64,000 nucleotides of DNA. Origin: Planctomycetaceae bacterium. GTDB lineage: Bacteria > Planctomycetota > Planctomycetia > Pirellulales > Pirellulaceae. The stretch's first letter is position 1; every line of letters starts with the position of its first letter. This document shows positions 1 through 7,846 of this stretch, piece after piece. The stretch covers positions 1,736,001 to 1,800,000 of the forward strand of contig JACKHM010000002.1 in the NCBI GenBank assembly GCA_020638995.1, given 5' to 3'. Made by a program: the position numbers and the translations under genes. The notes under the pieces were generated by a model. The model was not told the DNA's origin and ran no database searches. It saw only the letters and a program-made list of their open reading frames with translations.

Positions 1-160
1 CTTCCGCGTTCGCTTCGCTCTCTTGTGCAGACCGGGTGCCCCTCCGCTGCGGTCGGCCTTGACTGCACTTCCCCCGTCTTTTGTGGGCTTTCGCCCCCGC
101 TGCTCTGAAAAAGAGCGCGGGGCTCTTTCAACTTAAGAACTCAGTTCGGGAGGTTTAGCG
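1..160. other. Hairpin-rich non-coding leader upstream of ardC
   Basis: No gene is supported here. The stretch contains several stem-loops, for example AAAGAGC (110-116) with GCTCTTT (122-128), and GTGCAG near base 25 with CTGCAC near base 63. It resembles the other hairpin-dense spacers on the left half of the window. It could be the tail of a structured transcript entering from outside the window, or the 5' leader of the next gene. A purine-rich ribosome binding site (GGGAGG) ends about 9 bases before the next start. Confidence 0.4.
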
Positions 161-1120
161 ATGGCAACGGCAACTTGTAGCACGACACGTAAGCGAAGTA
201 ACAAGAAGGCGAATCGAGAAGACATCTACACGCGGGTGACCGATGCGATCATTCGGCAGCTCGAAGAAGGTGTACGGCCTTGGCTTAAACCGTGGAACGC
301 AGAACACGCAGCCGGGCGGATTACTCGGCCTCTTCGACACAACGAGGAGCCGTATCACGGCATCAATATCCTGATGCTTTGGGCTTCCGCAGAAGACGCC
401 GGGTTTGCTTGCCCGATCTGGCTTACCTTTCAACAGGCCAAGCAACTAGGCGGGCACGTTCGCAAAGGCGAGCAAGGAGCGCCCGTTGTCTATGCTTCGA
501 GCTTTACGAAGACCGAAGAAGACGAAAGCGGCGAAGACGTAAAACGCGAGATCCCCTTTCTCAAGCAATACACCGTCTTTAATGCCGAGCAGTGCGAGGG
601 GCTCCCAGAGCATTTCTACCGGCTGAAAGAGTCGCCAAACAACGATATCGAGGCGATTGAAGCAGCAGACAACTTTGTCAAACGCACTCAGGCAGAGGTC
701 CGTATCGGCGGCAATCAAGCTTGCTATGTTTCGTCCGGCGATTACATTCGGGTGCCTCGCATCGAGGCATTTCGCGATGCTGAAAGCCACGCGAGCACGC
801 TTACCCATGAGCTGATTCACTGGACCAAGCACGAGTCTCGACTTGCCCGCGACATGGGGCGCAAGAAGTGGGGCGATGAAGGCTACGCGATGGAAGAACT
901 TGTTGCCGAGATGGGGGCAGCATTCTTATGTGCCGACTTACAGCTTACACCTGAAGTAAGAGCCGACCACGTCGACTACATCGGTTCTTGGCTGAAGGTT
1001 CTAAAGAATGACAAGCAGGCGGTATTTACTGCCGCAAGCCTCGCATCGAAAGCCGTTGACTATCTGCATCAGCTTCAAAGCGGCTTGAAAGTTGCATCAG
1101 AGGGAGACTCTACGGTTTAG
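161..1120 (+). CDS. ArdC-like antirestriction protein with zincin protease domain
   Basis: 319 residues. The N-terminal half (about 20-150) matches the ArdC/DUF1738 ssDNA-binding fold, with an YTRVTDAIIRQLEEG start and the WL-PW motif. The C-terminal half carries the zinc-metallopeptidase motif HELIH (216-220) and a downstream EELVAE segment that can supply the third ligand. ArdC proteins protect incoming plasmid DNA from restriction by coating single strands during conjugation. The ATG at 161 has a GGGAGG ribosome site. Its presence on the same DNA as the coupling ATPase at 7.8 kb and the RepA/ParAB module supports a transmissible element. The family assignment is from motifs; protease activity is inferred. 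Confidence 0.85.
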   Translation: MATATCSTTRKRSNKKANREDIYTRVTDAIIRQLEEGVRPWLKPWNAEHAAGRITRPLRHNEEPYHGINILMLWASAEDAGFACPIWLTFQQAKQLGGHVRKGEQGAPVVYASSFTKTEEDESGEDVKREIPFLKQYTVFNAEQCEGLPEHFYRLKESPNNDIEAIEAADNFVKRTQAEVRIGGNQACYVSSGDYIRVPRIEAFRDAESHASTLTHELIHWTKHESRLARDMGRKKWGDEGYAMEELVAEMGAAFLCADLQLTPEVRADHVDYIGSWLKVLKNDKQAVFTAASLASKAVDYLHQLQSGLKVASEGDSTV

Positions 1121-1191
1121 GAAACGAGAAAAGTGGAGGCGGGCGAAAGCGAAGAGAACCTTCATTTCGTGAGCGTCTCCACATGGCGCCC

Positions 1192-1491
1192 CTAAGCCTT
1201 GACGACTTGAGGGTGCTTGCCAGCTAGACCTATGATCGTCTCGCGGGCTTCCTTGTACAGGCGCTGGATCTCGGACGCGCCCTCAATATTTAGGTTTGGG
1301 ATTGACGGGGATACCGTCGCAAAATCACCGTCATTGTGTTGGTCAATGATAGTAACTTTGTATCCCCAGGGAATGACACCGAGAAAATATTCTCGGCGGA
1401 CTCGGTAAACCGACAGGTGAGGGTGCTCACCGCAACCATTCCCACAGAAGACCCAACCGTTGAGAATCGTTGATGCCTGAAAAAAATCCAT
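1192..1491 (-). CDS. Hypothetical protein, 99 residues
   Basis: A small protein with a CGNGCGEHP segment near the N-terminus (two Cys and one His, possibly metal-binding) and a hydrophobic FLGVIPWGYKVTII stretch. I do not recognise the family. It is convergent with the ardC-like gene, whose stop lies 72 bases away. A perfect 14-bp inverted repeat lies 40 bases upstream of its start and may be its operator. It is kept as a real gene because no better frame overlaps it and the cysteine cluster looks selected, but support is modest. Confidence 0.5.
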   Translation of the reverse strand: MDFFQASTILNGWVFCGNGCGEHPHLSVYRVRREYFLGVIPWGYKVTIIDQHNDGDFATVSPSIPNLNIEGASEIQRLYKEARETIIGLAGKHPQVVKA

Positions 1492-1530
1492 TCTAGTTTT
1501 CCTAAATGCGGGACCGTTGGTCCCTAGTTG

Positions 1531-1568
1531 TGATGTATCCCTAAAGCTATGGCCTTAGGGATACATCA
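1531..1568. repeat. Perfect 14-bp inverted repeat, 10-bp spacer
   Basis: TGATGTATCCCTAA (1531-1544) and TTAGGGATACATCA (1555-1568) are exact inverted copies around a 10-base spacer. There is no T-tract, so it is not a simple intrinsic terminator. It lies upstream of the minus-strand gene ending at 1192. A dimeric regulator operator or a recombinase site is possible; the arms are longer and the spacer larger than in dif-type sites. Confidence 0.7.
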
Positions 1569-2140
1569 CCCCGAGCATCAAGGAGACTTGGTTCTTCGCA
1601 ACATTTGCGTCGAACTAAAAACCTGCTTCTTGCTTTAGCCCGTCTCTCAGCGAGGCGATTATTAAACGCCTTGATGAGAGACCTTCTGCCTACTTCTACT
1701 CGCATTCAGTTTTTAAGTCGTGAGTCATCAGATCGATGTTGCGTGTCTGATGGATCAAGTGGAGCTATGACAGCTCTACTCTGTTATGGCGCAAGCGAGT
1801 GAGCCAGTCAGTCGGTCTTGTTTCGAATCGATGTCGGTTTTGTGATGATTCGAGAACAAAGAACGCCCGGTCCCTACATGAACTTAAATACAGCGGGTTA
1901 AGGCGATCGCTTTGTCTACGTGAACCGGGGCAGCAAGCTTGTGCCAGGGAACCTGTCACGGCGCTTGCACTCGCCCCGGCTCACTCCGCCTGCGCTCTTC
2001 GCCGCTTTTCTAAGGTACCGGGCTTCGCCCGATCCATTCCTTTTTGTTTTCCAAGCGAGAGGGCCGCGTTTTTCACCTGGCGGTTGTGAATAAAAAACGC
2101 AGCCCTCCCACTCGGAAAACATTGCTGCCGCAAGCTCCGA
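1569..2140. other. Structured non-coding stretch, 0.57 kb
   Basis: No convincing gene. A strong two-part stem-loop is visible: GTCTCTCA (1642-1649) with TGAGAGAC (1675-1682), and inside it AGGCG (1653-1657) with CGCCT (1667-1671). Further stems are CATCAG near 1727 with CTGATG near 1748, and GAGCT-ATGAC-AGCTC near 1762. The density of stems suggests a structured RNA or palindromic repeats. The strand is undetermined. Confidence 0.4.
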
Positions 2141-2167
2141 GTGATGGCCGAATCAGGAGAGATGAAA

Positions 2168-2467
2168 ATGAAAACAAACGGAACAAGTAACTTCACCACG
2201 GCACCAAAGTTCAATCCCGGACGCTTCTTTGCAACTCCGGGAGCACTTCAGGAAATACCACCGGCCGAAATGGCTTATGCGATGTATCGCCATTTACGCG
2301 GTGACTGGGGAAACGTCGATAAGGTCGACTGGAAAGAAAACGAACTCGGGCTAGAAGAAGGATTCCGCCTGTTCTCGGTATATCGCACCAAAGCGGGCAC
2401 GAAGTTTTGGATTATCACCGAGGCAGACCGCTCAGCTACCACGGTTTTACTTCCAAACGAGTATTGA
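2168..2467 (+). CDS. Conserved plasmid-type hypothetical protein
   Basis: 99 residues from the ATG at 2168, which has AGGAGA 7 bases upstream; earlier in-frame GTG and ATG codons at 2141-2162 lie before or on top of that site. The protein has an FNPGR...ATPGAL start, a HLRGDWG core and a C-terminal ITEADRSATTVLLPNEY block. I recognise this as a small conserved protein that often accompanies ArdC-like genes on planctomycete and proteobacterial plasmids. Its function is unknown. The next gene begins 8 bases after its stop, so the two probably form one transcript ending at the terminator at 2754. Confidence 0.75.
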   Translation: MKTNGTSNFTTAPKFNPGRFFATPGALQEIPPAEMAYAMYRHLRGDWGNVDKVDWKENELGLEEGFRLFSVYRTKAGTKFWIITEADRSATTVLLPNEY

Positions 2468-2475
2468 GGTGCTTT

Positions 2476-2742
2476 ATGTTTTGGAGAACTAAAAAACCGA
2501 AGGCATTTCAAACCGAAGTTTGGCGACGCGTCGACTCCGTGTACTCCGGCCGTGTCGTTCTCGAAGTGTGGCGAGATGAAACCCGGCCCGAAGGAGCCTT
2601 GCGCCGAGTGACAATCAATCGCTGGCAAAAGAACTTCTTTAGCACCGAAACGAGACCTGACCTTCTTGAAGCTGACCTGGAGGATGTCATCAAGGCAGTC
2701 AAAACGGCAAAGCGAAGAAGGACGCCGCTTCGCTTGCTTTAG
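2476..2742 (+). CDS. Hypothetical basic protein, 88 residues
   Basis: Starts at ATG 2476, right behind the previous gene, with GAGGTG as ribosome site. It is rich in Arg/Lys, especially at the C-terminus (KTAKRRRTPLRLL), and its mid-part WRRVDSVYSGRVVLEVWRDE looks like a small beta-rich fold. No family is recognised. Its position directly after the conserved plasmid protein and directly before an intrinsic terminator makes it the last gene of a two-gene unit. Confidence 0.55.
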   Translation: MFWRTKKPKAFQTEVWRRVDSVYSGRVVLEVWRDETRPEGALRRVTINRWQKNFFSTETRPDLLEADLEDVIKAVKTAKRRRTPLRLL

Positions 2743-2753
2743 TCAGAATCAAA

Positions 2754-2789
2754 GGGTGTGCGATATTCGTCGCACACCCGCACTTCTTT
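2754..2789 (+). terminator. Intrinsic terminator after the 2168-2742 unit
   Basis: GGGTGTGCGA (2754-2763) pairs perfectly with TCGCACACCC (2770-2779) around a 6-base loop. A pyrimidine-rich run (cacttctttt) follows to 2789. Confidence 0.7.
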
Positions 2790-3508
2790 TCTACTTCTAT
2801 GGTCGGGTCCTTCACGTGGTCGGACCCGGCAGGATATTAGCTCGCAATCCGCCAATTCCCGGCTACCGCCGGGAGATCGTCGGACCGCTCGCAGCAAGAC
2901 CGAGGCCAGGCGCGAAGCCCACAAGGGGCCTCGCTTTGGCCTCGCTTCTTGCTATACCCCACCGCCTCACTGCACCCGCCAACGCCGCCACCCCTCGTCG
3001 GCTTTGCCGCCGCTGCTAGTAATGGACACGCTCACTTTGTTCGCGTGGCAGGTCTTTGATCGTCCCTGCGCTCGATTCCCTACCTTGACGGGAGATCGAC
3101 TGCGGAACGATTGCTCGCAAATCGCATTTCCGACCTGCGGTCAGAAGATGCGTTTTGTTCGCCCACCACCCAGGCGATCGCTTATTCCGCTGACGCGGAA
3201 ATCGCTCATCGCCAATTCAGTTTGTCCCCTGCATCAAGCAAAGGGACCGCCAGCCTGCGGCTGTCACCCCCTTTGCAATCTCTTCCGGGTCCCCTTGTTT
3301 ATCTGTTCACCTGCAGCTGCCCAGGGGCAGCCTCCGGTTCACTGTGTCGCTGAACGCGACACCGCCCTGAACGGGCGTAACGCTCGCCGCCTTGGGGCGT
3401 CGAGCTGCGGGCCTGAACGGCCCTCGGCCTCGCTTGGCCGCTCGGCCTTAGCCTTTCCGCTCTAGGGAGCGGAGAAGGCTTTACGCGGGCTAGGTCGCCC
3501 GCGTTTTT
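2790..3508 (+). ncRNA. Hairpin-dense region ending in a terminator: candidate structured RNA
   Basis: About 0.7 kb without a credible gene but packed with stem-loops. Examples are GGTCGGGTCC/GGACCCGGC near 2805-2830, ATTCCCGGC/GCCGGGA near 2860, GAGGCC/GGCCTC copies near 2903-2945, and a long one near 3450-3480 (TCCGCTC/GAGCGGA). The series ends in a classic + strand terminator, ACGCGGGC (3483-3490), loop TAGGTC, GCCCGCGT (3497-3504) and TTTTT. That ending favours a + strand transcript. No known RNA family is recognised. An alternative is an array of extragenic palindromes. Confidence 0.4.
3483..3508 (+). terminator. Intrinsic terminator
   Basis: An 8-bp GC-rich stem (3483-3490 with 3497-3504) with a 6-base loop, overlapping a run of five T (3504-3508). 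Confidence 0.75.
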
Positions 3509-4177
3509 CGGGCCTCCTGGACGTCGGCCCGACCCGTTCTCCCCGCCGGTAAAGCCGACCATCCCGAGGCTATAGCTACACTTGACGGTACACTTACAGC
3601 GGAGGTTGCCGGAGTAGCTTCAAGTGTAAGCTGCTCCGTCCCGATTTCCTTCGCCTACTTACGTTTACGACGGAGTAGGGGGTACGTGCTGACTACACAA
3701 TGAAATGCGACTTTGGGGTGTGCATGGATCATCAGCGAACGGAAATTTCGGCGGCCAGATGGGCTGGCATTCGGGTGCCAGGGAAGTGCCGACAATTGAC
3801 GCATTCATGAATACAAGCTTTGCAAGAATTTGACCTGAGTCAAGACTTTCGTACAATAACGGCAGCATTACCTTACGGGCCAAACAGGCCCACAAGTGGA
3901 ACCAGCTTTGTGCTGTCGCAGGTTGAAAGTTACTGGATGAAATACTTGAGACCTGAGGAGCGAATCGGATGAGACGCCAAAACCGAGTCATGGCATATCG
4001 AGTCCTCGCGCCACTTCACATATCTACAATTGGGGGACTCGGTCTGATGGATCAGCAAATATCTTTTGGCTTCTTCCGGACGATCGTAGGTTTGAGCAAT
4101 CAAACTGAAGATCAATGCGTTGTGGTGACCTAGAAGGTAGGACCAAGAGAACTCCAATAACCACTTTTTGAAACTTC
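3509..4177. other. Non-coding stretch before tandem repeats
   Basis: No gene is supported. Minus-strand frames exist, but they lack ribosome sites and plausible composition. The stretch ends at a + strand terminator (4178-4205), so a + strand RNA may be transcribed across part of it. Confidence 0.35.
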
Positions 4178-4205
4178 AAGCCTCCCGATGTGGAGGCTTT
4201 TTTTT
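4178..4205 (+). terminator. Strong intrinsic terminator
   Basis: AAGCCTCC (4178-4185), loop CGATGT, GGAGGCTT (4192-4199), followed by an uninterrupted T-run to 4205. It lies directly upstream of the first 317-bp repeat, which isolates that repeat from upstream transcription. Confidence 0.9.
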
Positions 4206-4217
4206 ATGCGCTCGTTG

Positions 4218-4534
4218 AAAAGTGCAGGTTGGCCGAAGACCAAGAGGAAACCTGCGGGGAGCCTTGCAAGCTCAAGACGTGTGGTGTCATCTTGCCTCGC
4301 GTGGCAACCGTTTTGGAAACCAGACCTGACTAAGACGGCAAAGGTCACAAACTCGGGGGCACCAATCGTCCGTGGACGATGGTAGTCATCAGGCCCGTCG
4401 GGTAAGCAGCCTAGGGTCGTTGCCAGAAACCTTTTATCCGATCAAGCGGACAACCTGCCCTCCAGGCACTGCAAAGCCAGAGGGCAAGCGTCGTGAAAGC
4501 AAGAACGTCTCGCGCACGCGAAAAAATGTCAAAC
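4218..4534. repeat. Direct repeat unit 1 (about 317 bp), candidate structured RNA
   Basis: This unit is repeated at 4563-4879 with roughly nine of ten bases identical. It contains conserved stems: GCAGGTT (4224-4230) with AACCTGC (4249-4255), CAAGA/TCTTG around 4272-4293, the hairpin ATCGTCC-GT-GGACGAT near 4366-4381, and TGCCCTC/GAGGGCA near the 3' end. It is not translated plausibly in any frame. Duplication of a whole structured, non-coding unit argues for two copies of an RNA or of a replication or transfer site. No known family is recognised. Confidence 0.75.
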
Positions 4535-4562
4535 TACCAATCGACAGCAGGGGCGAGATCAT

Positions 4563-4879
4563 AAAAGTGCAGGTTGGCCGAAGACCAGGAGGAAACCTGC
4601 GGGGAGCCTTGCAAGCTCAAGACGTGTGGTGTCATCTTGATTCGCGTGGCAACCGTTTTGGAAACCAGATCTGACTAAGACGGCAAAGGTCACAAACTCG
4701 GGGGCACCAATCGTCCGTGGACGATGGTAGCAATCAGGCCCGTCGGGTAAGCAACCTAGGGTCGTTGTCAGAAACCTTTTATCCGATCATCCGGACAACC
4801 TGCCCTCCAGGCACTGCTAAGCCGGAGGGCAAGTCTCGTGATAGCAGCAAGCGTCTCGCGCTTGGGAAAAAATGTCAAA
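4563..4879. repeat. Direct repeat unit 2 (about 317 bp), candidate structured RNA
   Basis: Second copy of the unit at 4218-4534, offset by 345-346 bases. Most differences from copy 1 are single-base changes. The main stems (GCAGGTT/AACCTGC and the ATCGTCC/GGACGAT hairpin) are intact in both copies. Both copies close with a GAAAAAATGTCAAA segment. Confidence 0.75.
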
Positions 4880-4976
4880 TGGCCGAAAAAGTGCTTGTAC
4901 ACGCCACCCACATTCATTAGCATTCTAAGTACCACACGTATTGATCTATCAGTAAAGCTCGAAAACCTACGGTCGC

Positions 4977-5018
4977 GAAACTCTGCACGCAGTGCGTTGT
5001 TTCTCGGCCGTTTTTTTT
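4977..5018 (+). terminator. Probable + strand terminator after the repeats
   Basis: GAAAC (4977-4981) pairs with GTTTC (4999-5003), with an inner GCAC-GCA-GTGC stem. After CGGCCG comes a run of eight T (5011-5018). Confidence 0.55.
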
Positions 5019-5060
5019 GTGCGCTGATAGGTCGCTTTGAAAAGAGGAGAGTTGCCCACG

Positions 5061-5108
5061 AACAAAAAAACCCCGATTCGCGAGCTTTGGCGAGCACGCA
5101 AAACGGGG
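5061..5108 (-). terminator. Probable minus-strand terminator
   Basis: Read on the minus strand, CCCCG (from 5108) and CGGGG (5075-5071) enclose further pairing GCG/CGC and are followed by seven T (5070-5064 as A on +). No minus-strand gene is seen upstream, so the transcript would be a short RNA starting between about 5110 and the start of the gene at 5228, or antisense to that gene. Confidence 0.5.
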
Positions 5109-5227
5109 CGAGGCAGCGTCGACAGACAAAAGCCTGACGAAGCACTACCGGTTGGCACCTTCAGTGTAATCGTCGCGTCCTTTGACGAATAGTCGACGCT
5201 GCTTCTCACACTCACCTGGAGAAGCAG

Positions 5228-5881
5228 ATGGTTTCCTCACCGAAGGTCTCGCCTCGTGCACAAATCGAAGCGGCTGTGTTGCACGGGCATTTGTGGAAGT
5301 ACCGCGTCTCTACTCTGGCTTTGCTTGCAGAAGCGTATTTCTCAGAGGGTAAGCGGCCACGTGAACTGGCTCGGAAAGTAGTTTCGCCACTAATCGCCCA
5401 AGGCTTGCTTGCCGAGCTTCGACTCGTCATCCGCCCGGTACCTCAGCTCTCCAAGCCGACCTTTGTCTGGTCTTCTGGCCGCGCTGCTCCAAATGCAAAT
5501 GCACTGTCTTACTTGCTCGAAAAAAGATTCGGCAAGCCGTCCGTGCAAACCACGGTCTTCTTTGCTACCCGTGCTGCCGTCCGGCGATTCGGGGGGCGAG
5601 GTGGACAAATCAAACGAAGCCACCAAGTCTCGCACGACCTTGCCTGCACAGCGGTTTACTTGCGTCTTGAACAGACGCGTCCCGAAGTAGCAAGAGACTG
5701 GAAGAACGAAGACTTCTACGCGGGCACGCTCAAGCGGGGTGAGAAGCTCGGCGATGCCCTCCTCATCGGCCCTGATGGACCTTACCGCCTGATTGAAGTG
5801 CTTGGGCGTTATACCGCAAAGCACATTCAGGCTTTGCATGATTTCTCCGCTGCAAAGGAACTTCCCTATGAACTCTGGTAA
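5228..5881 (+). CDS. Winged-helix replication-relaxation-like protein
   Basis: 217 residues. The N-terminal 90 residues form a likely winged helix (HLWKYRVSTLALLAEAYF, then ARKVVSPLIAQGLLAELRL). The C-terminal half has HDLACTAVYLRLE and a GDALLIGPDGPYRLIEVLGRY segment. The pattern H-D-L ... W..E ... PDA.. ..IEV resembles the replic-relax family found in mobile elements, whose core is nuclease-like. GAGAAGCAG precedes the ATG. It is the first gene of a run with short gaps (5896, 6579, 7847, 9278, 9710) that includes a coupling ATPase, so a role in DNA transfer or replication is inferred. No canonical relaxase is present in the window. Confidence 0.55.
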   Translation: MVSSPKVSPRAQIEAAVLHGHLWKYRVSTLALLAEAYFSEGKRPRELARKVVSPLIAQGLLAELRLVIRPVPQLSKPTFVWSSGRAAPNANALSYLLEKRFGKPSVQTTVFFATRAAVRRFGGRGGQIKRSHQVSHDLACTAVYLRLEQTRPEVARDWKNEDFYAGTLKRGEKLGDALLIGPDGPYRLIEVLGRYTAKHIQALHDFSAAKELPYELW

Positions 5882-5895
5882 CGACGGAGGTTTAG

Positions 5896-6567
5896 ATGAC
5901 GCTAGCCACAACAAACGAAGTTTTAGACCTACTCGTTGATTGGCGATTCGTTACACCGACGCTTCTCGAACGCTATCTAACGAGGACGCCGACGCAGGTA
6001 AAGAACGAGCTACGTAGGTTGCGAAACAAGGAGCTTGTCGAGTCCTATTCCTTCATTGGCAAGCAAGTGTACTACCGCCTGACACCGGCAGCTTGTCGCA
6101 GCCTGGGAGTCTCTCGCAGACATGCTGGGCCGCTTGGTCCTCAGGCAATTCGGCAGTACTACGGAATGCTTGATTTTGCAGCTGCGACAACTCCTCCCAG
6201 ACACTTCCTTTCCAAAGAAGATTGGCTGAGCATCTCCCAAGCGTTAAACGCGACTGCCGCGCAAATGCCACGCGGCTTTCTCTACTTCGACCTTTCCAAG
6301 CAAGAAGGAGAGGAGCAGGTTCGGCTCGGCAAAGTCTATGTCGATGGACGCGCTGAGCCTGCCAGCTTGCTCAACAAGGCACGTCGATTCATCGCCGCAC
6401 ATAGAAGCAACTCGGCGATTCGCAAGCTTGTGACTCAGGATGACTTTCTCTTCGCCTTCGTGACTGAATCGGAAGGAAAAGCAGACGCCATTGCAGAAGC
6501 CGCCGAACGTGCCGAGTTCGTTGAGCCCATACGACTACACGTATCACCAGACCTTTCTGTTATCTAA
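5896..6567 (+). CDS. Winged-helix DNA-binding protein, transfer operon
   Basis: 223 residues. The N-terminal 75 residues (VLDLLVDWRFVTPTLLERYL, VKNELRRLRNKELVESYSF, QVYYRLTP) are a typical winged helix-turn-helix. The remainder is mixed alpha/beta, and I do not recognise it. It starts 14 bases after the previous gene with GGAGGT as ribosome site, and has the same general plan (winged helix then unknown domain). The pair may act together at a transfer or replication origin; that is inference from context. Confidence 0.6.
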   Translation: MTLATTNEVLDLLVDWRFVTPTLLERYLTRTPTQVKNELRRLRNKELVESYSFIGKQVYYRLTPAACRSLGVSRRHAGPLGPQAIRQYYGMLDFAAATTPPRHFLSKEDWLSISQALNATAAQMPRGFLYFDLSKQEGEEQVRLGKVYVDGRAEPASLLNKARRFIAAHRSNSAIRKLVTQDDFLFAFVTESEGKADAIAEAAERAEFVEPIRLHVSPDLSVI

Positions 6568-6578
6568 AGGAGACCCCC

Positions 6579-7826
6579 ATGAACATCGTCCCGATTAAAC
6601 AACTCGAAGTCATCGACTATGACGCCTTTCCAAAAGACTCGTATCCAAGAGTTACGTGGCCGCAGCTCGCAACAACACAGTTTTCCAAGCGAGAGGCTTC
6701 GATTATTGCCTGGAGTATTCTGGGTAGCCAAGCTATCGCACTTTTTGTTCATATCGCCTTCGATTGGTCGATCCGAGCATGTGTTCCGACGTTCTATGGG
6801 GGAGTTCTTCTTGCGGGAGCATTTTCGTATTTGGCGGCAGCTCATTACCTCGCCTTTCTCGCGCATAATCCATCGGTAATGCGAAAGCGATTCGGGAAGT
6901 CACGTGGATTTCGGGTTTGCTTCGCCAAACTAAGAGTCAAGCAGTTCTCCAACACATACATCTACCTCCTGCTGGCCTTTCTGTTTGTCATCTTCGTGAT
7001 TTGCAACTCCGTTCGACACGTTCCCGACACGTTCAACGAGAGTCTTCATGCCAGACTAAAGGGCTACTTTGGCATGCTCTTCACGCTGCCCCTCTTTCCA
7101 ATTGCGATCTTTTACATTGCCGGCGGCCGAGACTCTTGGGGCATGCGAGCAACACATCTAACCCGTGTCCTGTGTCTGTGGTTTGCAGATGATATGCCGT
7201 CATCCGTGCCCTACGCCTTTCGTAGCCCAGCGGGCCCGCTTCCCTTCCGCTTGGCAATGTTCGTTCTTCCTTTGTTCCTCCTTTGTTTATCGCTTCCTTG
7301 GATGATGTTTTACGCGCCAATTGTCCCCGCAACACTTGGTGAGGAAACGATGAGCGACTTGATCCTGTCGCATCCGTTTAGTCGCTTGCCTGAGTTTCAA
7401 GGAGTTGACGTCCTACGGCCCGGTGAGGGAGTAAACGCTCACGCGTTTGTTGCCGATGAGCCTTCTGCTGAAGACTGGCCATCTAAAAAAGCCGACAAGT
7501 GGCAAGCCGCTTACGGACAACGGCTCCATGTCCTATACGCCTCAAATGGTTGGCTCCAAGCCTTACCGAGGTTTTCGATGTCCCACCCGATTCTTGGTGT
7601 ACTTGGCCTGCTGCTGTCGCTTCTATTCTCAGCGTTACTAGTCATAGAAACATTCCTCGCGTCAGCGATCTTTTGGATTACTGAGAGAGGTAGCATCGCA
7701 AAAGCCTACGCTTGTTACGAGGCAATGCTTGAAAACGATTGGTGGGAGTCAACTACGCACCTACTTTGCGAGTCTCAAGACCGTTACGAATCTGAATCCA
7801 TCTATCTAGGCCAGCTTGAAAACTGA
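6579..7826 (+). CDS. Polytopic membrane protein of the transfer operon
   Basis: 415 residues with about six membrane segments: around residues 38-62, 70-95, 125-145, 155-175, 222-248 and 330-360. A soluble region between the last two holds about 80 residues. The gene lies 11 bases behind the winged-helix gene (GGAGACC ribosome site) and 20 bases before the coupling ATPase. A membrane partner encoded beside a TraG/VirD4 ATPase commonly anchors it or forms part of the transfer channel. No family is recognised by motif, so the role is inferred from neighbours. Confidence 0.6.
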   Translation: MNIVPIKQLEVIDYDAFPKDSYPRVTWPQLATTQFSKREASIIAWSILGSQAIALFVHIAFDWSIRACVPTFYGGVLLAGAFSYLAAAHYLAFLAHNPSVMRKRFGKSRGFRVCFAKLRVKQFSNTYIYLLLAFLFVIFVICNSVRHVPDTFNESLHARLKGYFGMLFTLPLFPIAIFYIAGGRDSWGMRATHLTRVLCLWFADDMPSSVPYAFRSPAGPLPFRLAMFVLPLFLLCLSLPWMMFYAPIVPATLGEETMSDLILSHPFSRLPEFQGVDVLRPGEGVNAHAFVADEPSAEDWPSKKADKWQAAYGQRLHVLYASNGWLQALPRFSMSHPILGVLGLLLSLLFSALLVIETFLASAIFWITERGSIAKAYACYEAMLENDWWESTTHLLCESQDRYESESIYLGQLEN

Positions 7827-7846
7827 ACTTCACGAAAGGATGTGTC

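Noticed and set aside
1605..1802. A 65-codon + frame
   Set aside because: No ribosome site, and it lies across strong stem-loops.
2758..3465. A 235-codon open frame on + in the hairpin region
   Set aside because: Composition is unlike a protein (many Cys, Arg, Pro, Ser), with no ribosome site and no similarity. The DNA is dominated by stem-loops.
3665..3991. A 108-codon minus-strand frame
   Set aside because: No ribosome site, low-complexity composition, and overlaps a region that ends in a + strand terminator.
4218..4879. CRISPR array or group I/II intron for the 317-bp repeats
   Set aside because: Units are far too long and too few for CRISPR. I could not find group I core motifs or a group II domain V or 5' GUGYG, nor an intron-encoded reverse transcriptase.
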